This document shows positions 46,139 to 58,818 of a stretch of DNA of 64,000 bases, piece after piece. This stretch comes from Epiperipatus broadwayi (Eukaryota; Onychophora; Udeonychophora; Euonychophora; Peripatidae), in contig JAQFVV010006272.1 of assembly GCA_028023455.1 (NCBI GenBank), positions 4,255,127-4,319,126 on the forward strand, written 5' to 3'. A program made the position numbers and the translations under genes. Numbering within the stretch: the stretch's first letter is position 1; the number at the start of each line of letters is the position of its first letter. The notes under the pieces are model-generated. The model was given only the letters and a program-made list of their open reading frames with translations. It did not search any database and was not told the DNA's origin.

Positions 46139-49100
46139 AAATCTTTAATGTAATTTAAAAGGCTTAATATTTTTATAACATATATTTTATGTCCTTACAT
46201 TAAGTAATTAATTTAAAATTCACTACTTAACATAAATCATGGCATCTAATAGTTGTGTTTTTGCCTGATTTATCTTTAAAACAAATATAGTCACTTTAAT
46301 GCTAAAGATATTATATAAATCATAAATAATAAAAATATATTTTATATTTATAAAAATTAGATGATCTCAACTCTCAAAATATTTTTATAAGTAAATACAT
46401 TTCTTCCATAAAGAGTTAATATAAATAGTAAAATGTTTGTCTGATGATTGTGATGATACAAAATTTTATTAATAATTACGTGTTGAATTATTTCCAACTT
46501 TTTGAAAAATGTAAACTTTATTTAAACTTTTCAAATACCTCCAACTATTACCAATAGTGGACAGATGAGTATGTAACATGTTTTTTAAATGCTATTATTC
46601 TTCTCTCTTCTTTAGGTGTGTCTGGCTTAGCCAGTAATAGTATTAGCATAGGAAGTAAACTAAGGACCTTTAGATTTATCAATAATGGGTTGTTATTTAA
46701 ATTCACTATTCATGAATCTAGAAGACCCTGATTTAATTCTAAGCTTCACTTAAATTCGTAACTCCCATGTACAGGAAAGACCAGAAATACATGAAGAATA
46801 AACTAGAATAATACCACTCATAAATGTTGTGTTGTATACAAACCTCTTTCCTATTACTGATTAGTTGAGTTTACTTAAAAATATTTAATGTTTTAACTTT
46901 TTTTTTTTTAAATTCATTAAACAATTAAAACTAGATGATGAAAATAATCCAACATATATTTAGAAGTAAACGGTGAAAATATACTGAGAATTTCCATGCA
47001 TTTACCTAAATAAATCTTTACTATGATGTGATTAGGCAAACAACCATTTAAGACTGACATATGCAATCTGAAATCATAACATTTAATAGTAATATTTTTG
47101 GTTGACTTACTTTTAAACAAAAGCAGAAACATTTTAGCTTAATATTCTAGATATTAAAGATAAGACAGACAAAAATATTTTTTTATTTGATATGATTTTG
47201 GCTTGAAGTGTCAATTATACTCAGAAATTTTCATTATATACTATCAATGTTTAAACCCCTAAAGCTCATGAAAATCTTTTAATCAATATATATTATCTTT
47301 ATGGGAGGGATTTGTTTGCCTGTGAAAAATATTAATAAAATTAAGATCTTCCAGTTATCAATAATACAGCACTAACTAAAATGGTTTAATTTTTTTAAAG
47401 ACAAATCAGACAAACATACAATTATTTGATAACATCAATTCAATTGGTAATTGTCAGCTTTAATTGGTTGATTGTCTAATTATATTATAGTTGCTTATAT
47501 AAGTAAATACATAAAAATTTCTATTATTTTTCAATTTTTACATATATAAAGACCATAAAAGTCTTATATACTCATGCATAAACTTCTTTTTTTTCATAGT
47601 TAAATTTCTTTCAACATTAACTTATAATCTGATTTAGGGATTGGAAACATGTGACTTAATAATAATGAGGAGACTTGTCTTATATTAACAAATTAATAAG
47701 AATTTATTGTAACATCAATTTAAATAAAAGTTTTTAAATTAACATTACAAACAAATAAATTAAATATTACTTTTACATCTTGATATCTTTATCACAATGC
47801 ACATAATTTACATGAACAAAATTTAAATTTATTTTACTAGTTTCAGTAATTTTGAACAATTGGAACTACTAATAAAAGAGAAAATAGTATTAAATAATTT
47901 TATTGTGTTGTGTGTGTGTGTGTGTGTATATATCAACAATTAGATAATATGAATAAACTCACACTCTTTGACTACCTGGTGAATATAAATAATAGGAAAA
48001 GGGTAAATGTCAAACATAATATATAATATTGTTAAATGCATCTCTTGCATGCATTCTGATCTTACTTTTTTATGGTATCATGTATAAAATATCAAGGGTA
48101 TGGGTTACTATCAAAACTAGTTCACCTTCGAAACTCAAATTCAATGTCTATGTTACGCTAGCTACAGTTTGACTGTGTATTTGCAAAGCATTTTTTATTT
48201 TCACCACTTTAGAGAATTTACTAGCTGTAAGGATAATTAAATTATACTCATGGCTTTTATATATTTATCTTAAAAATCCATGGTTATAATGTAAGTACAA
48301 GTTAGAGAGGTATTATAATATAAATTAAATGATATCCATATGTAACTTCCTAAGGTGTGAATAAAGTTGTTATTTGAAACTAAATTATTTTTATTAATAA
48401 GAGAAGCATAATCTTTTTACAAGAACTTATATTACCATAATATTATAATGGTGATACAGCATATCTAAAAAAATAATCTTTTTTTATTAAAATGCATAAT
48501 ATTATTACATACTCATGTGTAAAATAATACTATTCTAAATAATTAATTCAATCAATCAGTCACACCATCCATCTACATTATCTTACACCATTACTAAAGC
48601 TGAAAATTTAATATCTAATTTTAAAAGACCGAACCACCATCCTGCCATAAATTATAATAAAGAATGACAAAATATAAAGGCATGTATACTTCTACCATTG
48701 ATAAATATTTTATTTTTTTCTGACATAAAAATAAAATCTTATCCCTAGTAACTATTGAATATGTATGCACCTTTATTCATATGTTTGTTGGTACTTTATT
48801 TTTCAGTGATATAGATAATGCTTTAACAATGAAACCAAAATAAAGATTGGATTTAGTTTAAAGTCAATATGAATATCTAGTGAATATAATTATAACTAAA
48901 CTCAAAATCATTATTTTAAAAATATATATTTTGGAATGTTTAATACATATTTTTAGTTTCTCAACAAATATAGAAAAAGGTCATCTTGGAAACTGAAATT
49001 TTATAAAAGTAATTTATAAAATTAGAGGTTGTTCATTCTATCTAATTCAATGAAGAAGATTAAACTTTTTTAAGTATGGTGTTTTTTTTTTCCCCAGACT

Positions 49101-49384
49101 AATCAATTAGTTTTCAAATCAATATTCATTCCACAGATTCTTAAAAATTCACTTAGAAGATTTTGAAGATGCAAAGTCAGATATTGTAAGTGTCCTGCTG
49201 ATTCTTTATTCTGTCACTGGAGGATTTTTAGTCATGCAAATTTTTACTATCTTCATTTATAAAGTATATGCAATAATAATAAAAATCCACATATTATTTA
49301 GGTTATTTGGGTAATTTTAAATCCAAATTTTCCTATTTTAATTTACTTTTACCATCATTTTAGTGTTATTGTTTTTTTCTTCAT
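46139..49384. other. AT-rich gene-free stretch
   Basis: No supported gene over about 3.2 kb. A (TG)n tract of about 12 units lies near 47907-47930. The minus-strand frame 46917-47132 has no recognisable feature. Confidence 0.5.
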
Positions 49385-49389
49385 ATGTC

Positions 49390-49480
49390 ATAGCATCGGC
49401 CGGGAGGTGAACCCACAACCATCTGCAACCAACTACTTGCTTGCAAGACGGCTGCGATGACCTCTCGGCTAACAACGCTT
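49390..49480 (-). repeat. Divergent tRNA-like element with long variable arm
   Basis: Read on the minus strand it starts gcgttgttagccgagaggtc, with a D-arm-like segment, and ends with a T-arm-like ggttcacctc followed by ccggccgatgct. The middle is longer than in the glycine-type copies, as in tRNAs with a long variable arm. It has the same outer words (tgtcaagcg at one end, gacatatg at the other) as the tRNA-Gly-like copies. A clean anticodon stem cannot be drawn by eye. Confidence 0.5.
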
Positions 49481-49484
49481 GACA

Positions 49485-51109
49485 TCATTCATGGTGTTTA
49501 AGAGTTATTTTAAGTGAATATCACTTTAAACAAATAATAATTAATTTAATAATAATAAATTACAATGTTAAATTTTTATTTATAAAATATATAAAACACT
49601 TTATTTTATCCTGCTAAACTAAATAAAATATTTATTTTAAATATATAAATCAAATATCGAATTAATTATTGTTTACGAGGGCATAAATTTATTTTTTTAT
49701 TAACTAACCATACCAAATTGTAATAAATGTATCTCATAATTTGTTTAAAATAATAGCAATAGTCAAATGGACTTATTTTCCAGAAGTGTAAGAAATTTGA
49801 TTACCAGAAGAGGTAGGACTGGGCACGATCTGTAAATCTTAAGTGCTAGAATATGCCACTCTACCATTTAAAATAATTATTTTTAAAGGTGACATAAAGA
49901 TATACGCATAGTAATGTTGTATATATAAAATCTATTAGCACGCATATGTGTTTTTATTTTCAACAGGCTTTCTCCAGAATTTTTTTAAAAAAAATAAAAT
50001 GGTTAAGTGAAATCGTTTATAATTCTTTTGGTGGTTTGCAGTTAAAGTTAAATGTATGTCTATAATAAAATGACCTAGTAAATATAGAAGTTAGTAACAA
50101 TCAATCTTTACAAACACAAATTAAATTAATTCTGCTTTAATAAAAAAAAAATTTCATTTGTAAATTAACCTCCTCTCATATATTTCAGAACATGATCCTG
50201 AGATTAACAATTTTAATTTGTGAAATTAAAAATTATTGAATTTTTTTATGAAAAAAAAAACATTTGAATATTTAAATGAGAACTTTTATATATATATAAT
50301 TTATTCTTTATTAATAATTAAACACTCTTCTCTCTCTCTCTCTTTGCCAACATAATGTAAAATTTTAAATAATTAAAAATACATAAGTAAATTTTTTATT
50401 ATTTTTTTTTAAATTTTGTATTAAAAGAAAGTAGAAAAAAGTGCACGTTAAATAAAAGATTATTTTAAAAGTAGTTTTAAAATCTCCAACAATCTAAACG
50501 ATTTATTTAACATTAAATAATTGTTCAATTACAATCAAATTAAAACATTTTTTTAGGTGGTTAATCAGCGACATATAACGATATGTTAACTCTTTCCATA
50601 TCAATCAATTTAATATTTAAAGGCAAAACAAGTAAGTTTAAAATAATTCTTCTTTTGTATATTTTTATCAATGCCCAAATGATCAAATCTTTCTAAACCT
50701 TTTACAGCTTTGCCTAAAGTTCATCTTCAATCTGTTACAATGTTGGTATGTGCTATTAAATTTTCGGGATTTGTAATATAAAGATTTATATTTGTCAATC
50801 ACAATTACACTAGTCTTAAATAATCATAAGGCAAATTATTTCACAATGATTTACGCTTATTAAAAAAAAAAATAGCTAGTAAAAGTTGATTAATTGCTGT
50901 CTTATCAATGGTCGTAAAAGATATTGTAAATAGATATATAAACTTTAAATCGCACATAAATATTTATACATCAAAGATTAGTACATAAATAGCTGTTACT
51001 AAGTAAACTCTAAAACTTTCAATTTTTTTTTTTTAATTTTTAGCATATCAGTAATAATCTGACCAGTGTATTTATAATTTGTTAACTTCTTCTAATTCAT
51101 CATTATTAA
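49485..51109. other. AT-rich gene-free stretch
   Basis: Low-complexity DNA with a (CT)n tract near 50327-50343 and (TA) tracts. No gene is supported. Confidence 0.5.
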
Positions 51110-53165
51110 TTTTTATTTATTTATTTATTTATTTAGAAAATCCATTGAACTTTAGTCGTTTTAGCATTTGCCTTCACTTCTATGTTCTTACTTTCATCTG
51201 ATAACTCTTCCAACATTTCCTAAAGCTCTAAAACATTCTTTGCAAAAACAACTACATCAGCTGCAAAATCAGATGATTTAAATAATCTTTATTTACTATT
51301 ATTCCCTTAGCATTCCATTTTAAGCCACAAAATACTTCTTGCAAAACTGCTGTAAAAAATTTTGGAGATATGAGTCACCCTGTTATACATCCTCCTAATG
51401 TTAATCTTTTTAGTATTATTTTGCATTTTTATAAATATTCTTTAGAATATGACAATATCCTAGATCTACACCTTGATAATCTAATGCTTTAATGACTGAA
51501 GAACTGCTTATAGAATCAAATGCCTTTTCATTATCTACAAATCCAAAGCATAATGGCAATTCATATTTACTGGATCTTTTTATAACTTCTCTTAATACTT
51601 TGATATGATCCACTGTACTAAAACTACTTTTAAAAAGTTTGTTATTTTGTTTAGTTAAAATCTAAAATTCGCTGTAGACGAATTGTAATTATTTTGGTAA
51701 AAATTTTGTATAAAACTGATAAAATATTGGTAGGTCTATAATTTCTAGTATTTTTTTCATTAATTTTTTTAAGTATTAATATTAATATTGCATTCTTGTA
51801 GTCATCTGGTACATCTTTATTATTTAGATGTTTGGTATATAACTTTTCCAAAAAATGTTCTACTTCTTCTCTTGCTACTTTTAAGATATCAATTAAAATT
51901 CCATCATTACCTGTAGCTTTTCCCTTCTTTATAATTTAATGTCTCACTTCTTCATTTAAAATCATGGGCAATTCAGAAGATGTTGTAGGAGATACTTTTT
52001 CTTGTTCTTTACTACAATATAATTCTTGATAGAATTCTTCTACACATTTTATGATGTCATCTCTTTTTTAATAATAGTTCAATCTGTTTTTCTTATCACA
52101 GAACTAAGTTTTCTGATAATACTAAGATGCTGTTTTACACTCTTGAGACTTTTATTATCTTATATCATTGTCAATTCTTTTTTGCATTACTTTATAAATT
52201 AAATTCTTAATGCATCATTTTTATGTTTTTTCATATTCCTTCTTTTCTTCATAAACTGACATGTCTCAGTAGAAATTTTACTGATCATTTGCTGCTTTTT
52301 TGTACTAGATATCTTTCTTACAGTTTTTAAAAGTGTATTAGTTATTTTCCTATTGATTTCATTCAAATCTGAATCATGTTCAAAATCAGTTAATATTTAA
52401 AAATGATTTGCAATTTATAATTTAAATTCATTGGATTGTTTCTATAGATTAGAAATATCAACTATTAAATAATTTTTGTCTCTCTAGTTTTGCATTAATC
52501 TAATTAATCGATGATCACTTCCAGTGTTATTAAGAATATTACAATCTTGAAATAAAATATAATATAATTCTGCTGTACATTCATTTGGATGCTGCATGTT
52601 CATTTCTGTTTAATATTTTATCCAAAACAAAATTTTTAATATAAAGTTTTTTTTCCTGCAAACTCCACAAGTCTATGACCTCTCTCAATCCTATCATCAT
52701 AACCAAATTTGTCTAGAGCTTTCATCTTTCAATTGTTTACCAATTCTAGCATTAAAAACTCCTATGACAATTTTAAAATAGTCTGATCAAGTCTTTTGTA
52801 CAGCTTCATAAAAAAAATTTTCTTCATCATCACAATGAGAACTTAATGAGGCATAAACCTAAATTATCTGAATTTGATATCTACTATTAAGTTGAATAAT
52901 TAATTTTGACATTTTATGTGACACACCATCAATCTTCCTAATATTTTTTCTTCCATTAGTTATTTTACAATTTATCCTATTCCACTTGTACTTCCAATGT
53001 TTGTGGCTTTGCAATATAGTACATGTTCATTTTTCAAATCAATTATCTCTTCACTTTTTTTTCTAATTTTACAAAGTTCAATAATGTTCCATTTAATATG
53101 AGACAGTTCTTCCAATTCTTGTAATCTTTCTTCATTTGAAAGTGATCTTCAGATGTAGGTATTTA
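51110..53165 (-). pseudogene. Decayed RTE-like LINE, minus strand
   Basis: Several frames in order on the minus strand give a LINE protein. The AP-endonuclease start is near 53140-52985 (ERLQELEELSHIKWNIIELC, then KSEEIIDLKNEHVLY and GSTSGIG). An RT segment at 51851-51651 has KNAILILILKKINEKNTRNYRP followed by YKIFTKIITIRL. An RT palm segment at 51613-51416 contains LPLCFGFVDNEKAFDSI. A decayed catalytic motif near 51270 reads DFAADVVV (from FADDIVV), then EMLEELSDESKNIEVK. Stops and frameshifts separate the segments. It ends in an (AAAT)n tail near 51118-51135, as RTE-type elements often do. The copy is not active. Confidence 0.82.
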
Positions 53166-56100
53166 AGTAAAATGTCATCATCAAATGGCAGCCTTGGTCA
53201 GCAATCAAAAATTCTTAGCACTTTCAGCCTTCAGCTGCCCATTGCTGCATTGGCTGACAATTTTACAGTCACCTGGAATTAAGGGCAGTGTTTTAATTTT
53301 GTTTGTCATGATTGTAAATATCTATTGGGAAAAAAATTTCATTCACTCATATATATTTTGTCTTCAAAAAAACTCAACTGATTACATTTAAGAGCTAACA
53401 GGCAACAGAAGAAAAACTTGTGGTGCTTTTTGATCTTAAACTCAGAGATAAAAAAAAAGTCAATAAATTCATCATGCTGGCTAATGCATGTTGGTGAGCA
53501 GTCTATCCATGATTGAACTATATGAATAATCATATAGTAATTACAGCTCTATGACAAAAGCATATGAAATGATCATTAAGAATTTATATTGGTCAGTTCT
53601 TTTAAGGCTTGCATGAGGAATCAAATGGTCTTTTTTCATTTTAACAACAAATTCCTTTTCGCAACCTAAATATTATTATGCTATAAGATCTCTAATCATT
53701 AGAAAGAATCTATTATATATTTTTGAGTTTTTTTATTTCTTCTCTTTTTTTTTTAAAAAAAAAAGTCTTTCAATCAAAAACATGGAACATATTTTTTAAT
53801 TGAATAAATACGAACTTTTGCTGGTTCAGCACGAAATGCATCTTGGGGGTCATTTGTCTTTTATTATATCTTTATTTAAATGTATTTAAAAAGAATGGGG
53901 AAGTATGGAGATGTTTATTATATCTTAAATAAACTACTTTTAATAATTGTTTTCATTCTCCTTTTTTTATTATTTCCATTTAATATTTTTTTGCAACATT
54001 CCCTACAGTTAATTATTTGTGGACAAAATCATATTTTCTAAAAAAATTCGATTTTAAATAGAAATTATTTATTTTAACTTCTATTGCTTTTCAATTTAAT
54101 CCATATTGATCTTTTGCAAACAAGTATCTCTTGAGATTTAATTACTATGGTCGAAATTCATTCTTATAACAAAAATTAAAACTTCAAAACCCAACTATTC
54201 ACCTTACACCCCCCCCCCATACAATCCAGGGTTTTTGAATTCATATTGTTTTAGAAAAAAAATGCCAACTTTTCTAACATTTTTATATCTCACATATGAA
54301 AAATTATGAAACCAATGAAAATTCAACACTATATTTATTTAAAATGAAACACAATAATAATATGTATTTTTTACAAATTAAATCTTTCTTGTTCTTTCAA
54401 TCTAACATTTTTAAAATTAAAACATTTACCTTTCAATTTCTATTTATATGTTTATTGTAATTGCTAATCTATTAAATGAATTAACTACTCTTAATTTTAA
54501 ATGTTAGGATAGATAAAAGTAACTGTATTATTCTTAGTATATAAAAAAAATAAGAAAAATTAAATAGGCTTTTAAAAAAATGTATGGATAAAAAAATATC
54601 CTGAATATATTCTTATGGAGTAATATCTTTTTGTAATCTACCGTCTTACTGGTTCTTCTTTATAACTCCTTTTGGTATTTAAATATGGTATATATAAACT
54701 TTATACATTTAGCTTGTTCTTCATGTTTTACATTAATTGTTATATAGTATTTATTAACTTAGTAGTAACATTGTTATACCTAAAATAGTATATAGAACAT
54801 TTATTACTATTTTATATATCTCCAGTAACAATCTCTTTGAAATAAAACTTTTTCATAACAAAATCAGTATATGTAATGTTAATAAAATACCACATGAAGT
54901 TTTCTCTTTACATTTAATATATGTTTTTTTTTTCAAACAGTAATTTTCTTTGTATACTCTACCTCAAAGCTATCTTTTGTAAATATGAGTATGCATTGGA
55001 TGTTGAAGAATAGTGATATTATATCTATATCCTCAAAATTAATTTTTGGCTTATAATATTTATCAATAAGGAACTTTGAATGTGATCCATTTTCATGTCT
55101 AGCAGTCAGTTCAAAGGCATTATCTTCAAGAACATCTTACTGAAACAGATTATAACTGAGAAACTAATATGAATATGTTGGCATAGTAATTTTTCTATCT
55201 GGTATTTGTGAACTTCTAAATCCCACAAGAGATTAGCTTTGGAAGAGAATAAACAGAGTGGGTTATTCTCCTTAACAAAATCTAAATTCATTATAGAATG
55301 TTGTTTGCATTTAAAATAAAAAAATGTCAGCAACCACAATATTTAAGCTTATTTGCTACATTTCTGATAACACATGCTTAAGTCAACATTTTATATCATT
55401 AATAATTGCCAATTGTCAATCATACCATTAATCAAAGAACAAGATTTGAATTTGCAATGGAGAAATAGTTCATTCATCTTTTTACTTGAGTTTTTTCTAA
55501 TTTCATAAAAGTATGTTACAAAGAGCACAATATGTAAACATATATTCATTATTTTTATATCATAGATACTCATAAATTTATATCCAACAAAATTGCACCA
55601 TATTTTCACACTGTGTATAACATAAAATGTATCTTATTATTGCAAAGAAAAATTATCAAAATTTTTTTAACCAATTAGTTGCTTTTTTAATTTGTTAAAA
55701 TTTTTGCTAAAATATAATATAAATAAATTTTAAAAAGTTGAACTGTGCACAATAAAAAAAATGGCAAAATTTAGAAATGCATTTTTCAGAATATATTTTG
55801 CATGCCAATTATTTGAAACTTAAGGAATCTGGTATTACGTGTGCTTTGAACTTGAACAGTTTTTTTTAATTCGTTCATACCTAGTCCAGTGAAATTAATG
55901 CTTTCATGGCAATTCTTTCATTTTTTACTTTCATTAACTATTTCTAACATTATTATTTTTTCCAGTGAATCTAATTAGTCATATCAATAGGTTATCTTTT
56001 AGTAATGTTTAAAGTTTAAATAAATTCATGATTCTTAATTTTTGTCACTGAAAAATTTAATTTCAATATAAGTATAACATCTCAACCACAAATGATGAAA

Positions 56101-56634
56101 GATATATCACATTATAGTATTTTTTATTTCACAGCAGGAGTTGTAAGTTATCTGACTATACTTTTATTCTATAGATAATAGTATTTAGACATTAAATGAT
56201 TAGAAGGATTGGATATAGTATAACTACTTAAAAATAAATTTTAAGTGTTTTGTGATCCAAAAAAAGATTCTGTTTCCCTGACACAGAATCTTAGACCAGG
56301 TGGTAGGCATACTAACAAATATATTAATCTGAAAACTCTTTCTCCAACAAGAAAGTGTTAAAATCTTTTGGTATTGTACTCTAAATTCTATAAGGAAAAC
56401 AAAATTATTGAATATATATATTAAATCATTAGTATATGGTATATTATTCTTTAAAAGGTAATTATATGAGATTGATTCTATTAAAAAAATATATGTAAAC
56501 TAAATTATACTATTAAAACTAATGGGAAAACAATAATTATTTATATTAAGCCATTGGTTCAGATGTAATATATTGGATTTTTAGATTGAAAAGCCTGTAT
56601 TTAATCAGAGAAATATAGTAGAAAGACTAGTCAA
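53166..56634. other. AT-rich gene-free stretch
   Basis: No supported gene over about 3.5 kb. Short frames at 53185-53391 (plus), 53339-53533, 55106-55339 and 55391-55609 (minus) have no recognisable domains. A C run lies near 54211. A perfect 10-bp stem (aagattctgt/acagaatctt) occurs near 56264-56293. Confidence 0.5.
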
Positions 56635-56706
56635 GCATTGGTGGCCTTGTGGTTAGCATAGCTGCCTTCCAAGCAGCTGGCCTGGATTTGCTTCCCGGTT
56701 AACGCT
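56635..56706 (+). repeat. tRNA-Gly(TCC)-like short element, plus strand
   Basis: The 72 bases carry gcattggtgg, the D-arm ggttagcatagc, the anticodon loop cttccaa (TCC) and a T-arm with atttgcttcc. Flanking agtcaa and tttgacatatg extend the acceptor stem as in the other copies, and the 3' side repeats gacatatg. A mutated T-loop and acceptor mismatch argue against a functional tRNA. Confidence 0.65.
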
Positions 56707-58443
56707 TTGACATATGACATATGAAAGACTTTTTATGATATGTTTAAAACTTCCACTTCACATATTTTTAAAATATATTGTAACTTTTCTGATGTAAATC
56801 ACCCATGTAGTTTCTAAAAATAAGTACAAAAAGTTATGTATTTCAAAATTCTGTAAAAGTTTATTTATTTACTTACTTTTAAAACAAAATTGTAATATAT
56901 CAACAAACTAAAAACAAAATATTTTGTAAGAAGTAAAAAGGTTAAGTCTTTGTTTATTTTTAAAATAATATTTTGAAAAACAAAATTAATTATTTTCAAA
57001 AACATTAAATATCAATAATAATAAAGAACAAGTGCTTTATTCAGACATTCCAATGTCTGCTATGCTATTTGGATGATTGTCAGTCAGAGAAAAAAAAAAC
57101 TGCTATAAAATTGGGAGAGATCAGATGGTTTTCTTCGTCATGCTGCTCCATAAAATTAGTGCTATGAAAATGATTGGTTTCTTATATTTTTGTATATATT
57201 TATAATGGCAGGTTAAAACTTTAGCTGGAATGTTAATTTCATCTTTCTGGAAATATAGCTGTCTTTATGGAACTATATTAATGCCCCAATAATACTGAAT
57301 AATGCCTAAGCATATCTATCAATGCTAAATTATATTTGTAGATGCTCTAACTAAATTAGATAATTAAATAAATAAATGCATTTAGAAATCAACAATAAAT
57401 TGCAAGAAGAAATCACTGAGAAAGAGAAGTATTTACATATTTTAAACATCTCTGAATTTCTTAATTATAAATCTTAACTACAACAAAAAAAATTATTATC
57501 CCTAGAAATTTTTTTTATATAAGTTGATAAATTTATAAATTTAGACATGAGACTATGAGGATACATTCATTATGGCCAAAGATCTTATTTTAAAATTAGT
57601 ATTATTGTTTAAGAGTGTCGGGCTCAATAGAAAACAAAAATAAGATAAATTTGGTAAGAACAATTTTAGAATGAATGACTTTATTGGATGAATAAAAATT
57701 TGTATTATAATATCAAAAGAGATCTTGATTTTAAAATGTTCATTTTCTATTTATGTAAAAATTAATATAATGTTATTTTTATTCTTTCTTGATTATGTAA
57801 TTAAAATCAGAGATATAATAGAATAAAAACATTAATTTTAAAATTTTTTGTCATATATATTTTTCATATTTCATTGGGTTGATTAAGTAAATATAAAAGA
57901 GTTATATTGTTTTCATTCTATTGTTGTATTAAGTGAATTTTTTATTATAATTAAGAATATTTTCTCATTAAATTTTCTCATCTGACATTCAATTATATTA
58001 TTTTCATATTTACATCAGAATAATACTATAAATGCGGAGAAGATAATGATCAGGAAATAGGACTGAATCTGCATGAAAGCTTGTACTTTATATAAGCTTC
58101 ACTCTTATCATTATCTGTGACTATTATCAAATTAGATTAAAAATTTTGTATAGTCACTCCAGGCATGTACCCAGTTATGTGTTGGTTACTACTAATGAAC
58201 AAATAAATCTTTTCCCTAGATGAGTATATTTGTATCTTTGTGCGCAATTCCCTACAATATATGAAATGAAAAAAACAACTGACCTCCAAGGTAGAGTTTT
58301 AAATTTAAAAAAGATTTATCAATTGTATAAAAAAAAACTTACTAATTGTCCAAATTTTATTTTTTACATATGTTTATATCAACGTTTTCATATTTGTCAA
58401 TATCAAAGTATTACAATTTGATTTATAAGTGTCAAATTTTCTG
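56707..58443. other. AT-rich gene-free stretch
   Basis: No supported gene or repeat; the frame at 58230-58421 is AT-driven. Confidence 0.5.
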
Positions 58444-58445
58444 TA

Positions 58446-58818
58446 CTCACAACTTTGACACCAGCTACTTCAAATAAATATATTATTGATTATTAATAAT
58501 CATTTATTAAACTAGACATAAATCATTATTAATAGGCATTAATATATTTGTCTGCAATGTTTATGCCAATGTTGTATTACCTCTAGCTTAATAACTTATT
58601 ATTAATACATTTATCTGAAATGATTGGTATTAATGTTGCTAGTTATCTCTAGCTTAACAAATGATTATTAATATATTTATTTTAAAGATTGGATTTAATA
58701 TCATGAATGTTGTCTCTAGTTTAATAAATGATTATTAATAATTATCAGTAGTTAATTTTTATTGTAGAAAATAATTATCAATAGTTTTATCTGAAGTAGT
58801 TGATGTTAAAGTTGTGAG
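58446..58818. mobile_element. 373-bp TIR element with internal tandem repeats
   Basis: The left terminus ctcacaactttgacaccagc and the inverted right terminus ctcacaactttaacatcaac agree at all but three of 20 positions, and the match continues through tacttca(a/g)ataaa. Both ends are flanked by TA. The interior holds three to four imperfect units of about 68 bp, with attattaatacatttatctg near their start and ctctagcttaa near their end. No ORF, so it is non-autonomous. Confidence 0.75.

Noticed and set aside
45578-46153. Frames running through the N block
   Set aside because: They are created by the assembly gap; the start proposed at 46122 (minus) has no sequence support.
56264-56293. Perfect 10-bp stem-loop aagattctgt/acagaatctt
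   Set aside because: It looks like a bacterial terminator but lies in eukaryotic AT-rich DNA with no gene nearby; a single short stem is expected by chance over this length.
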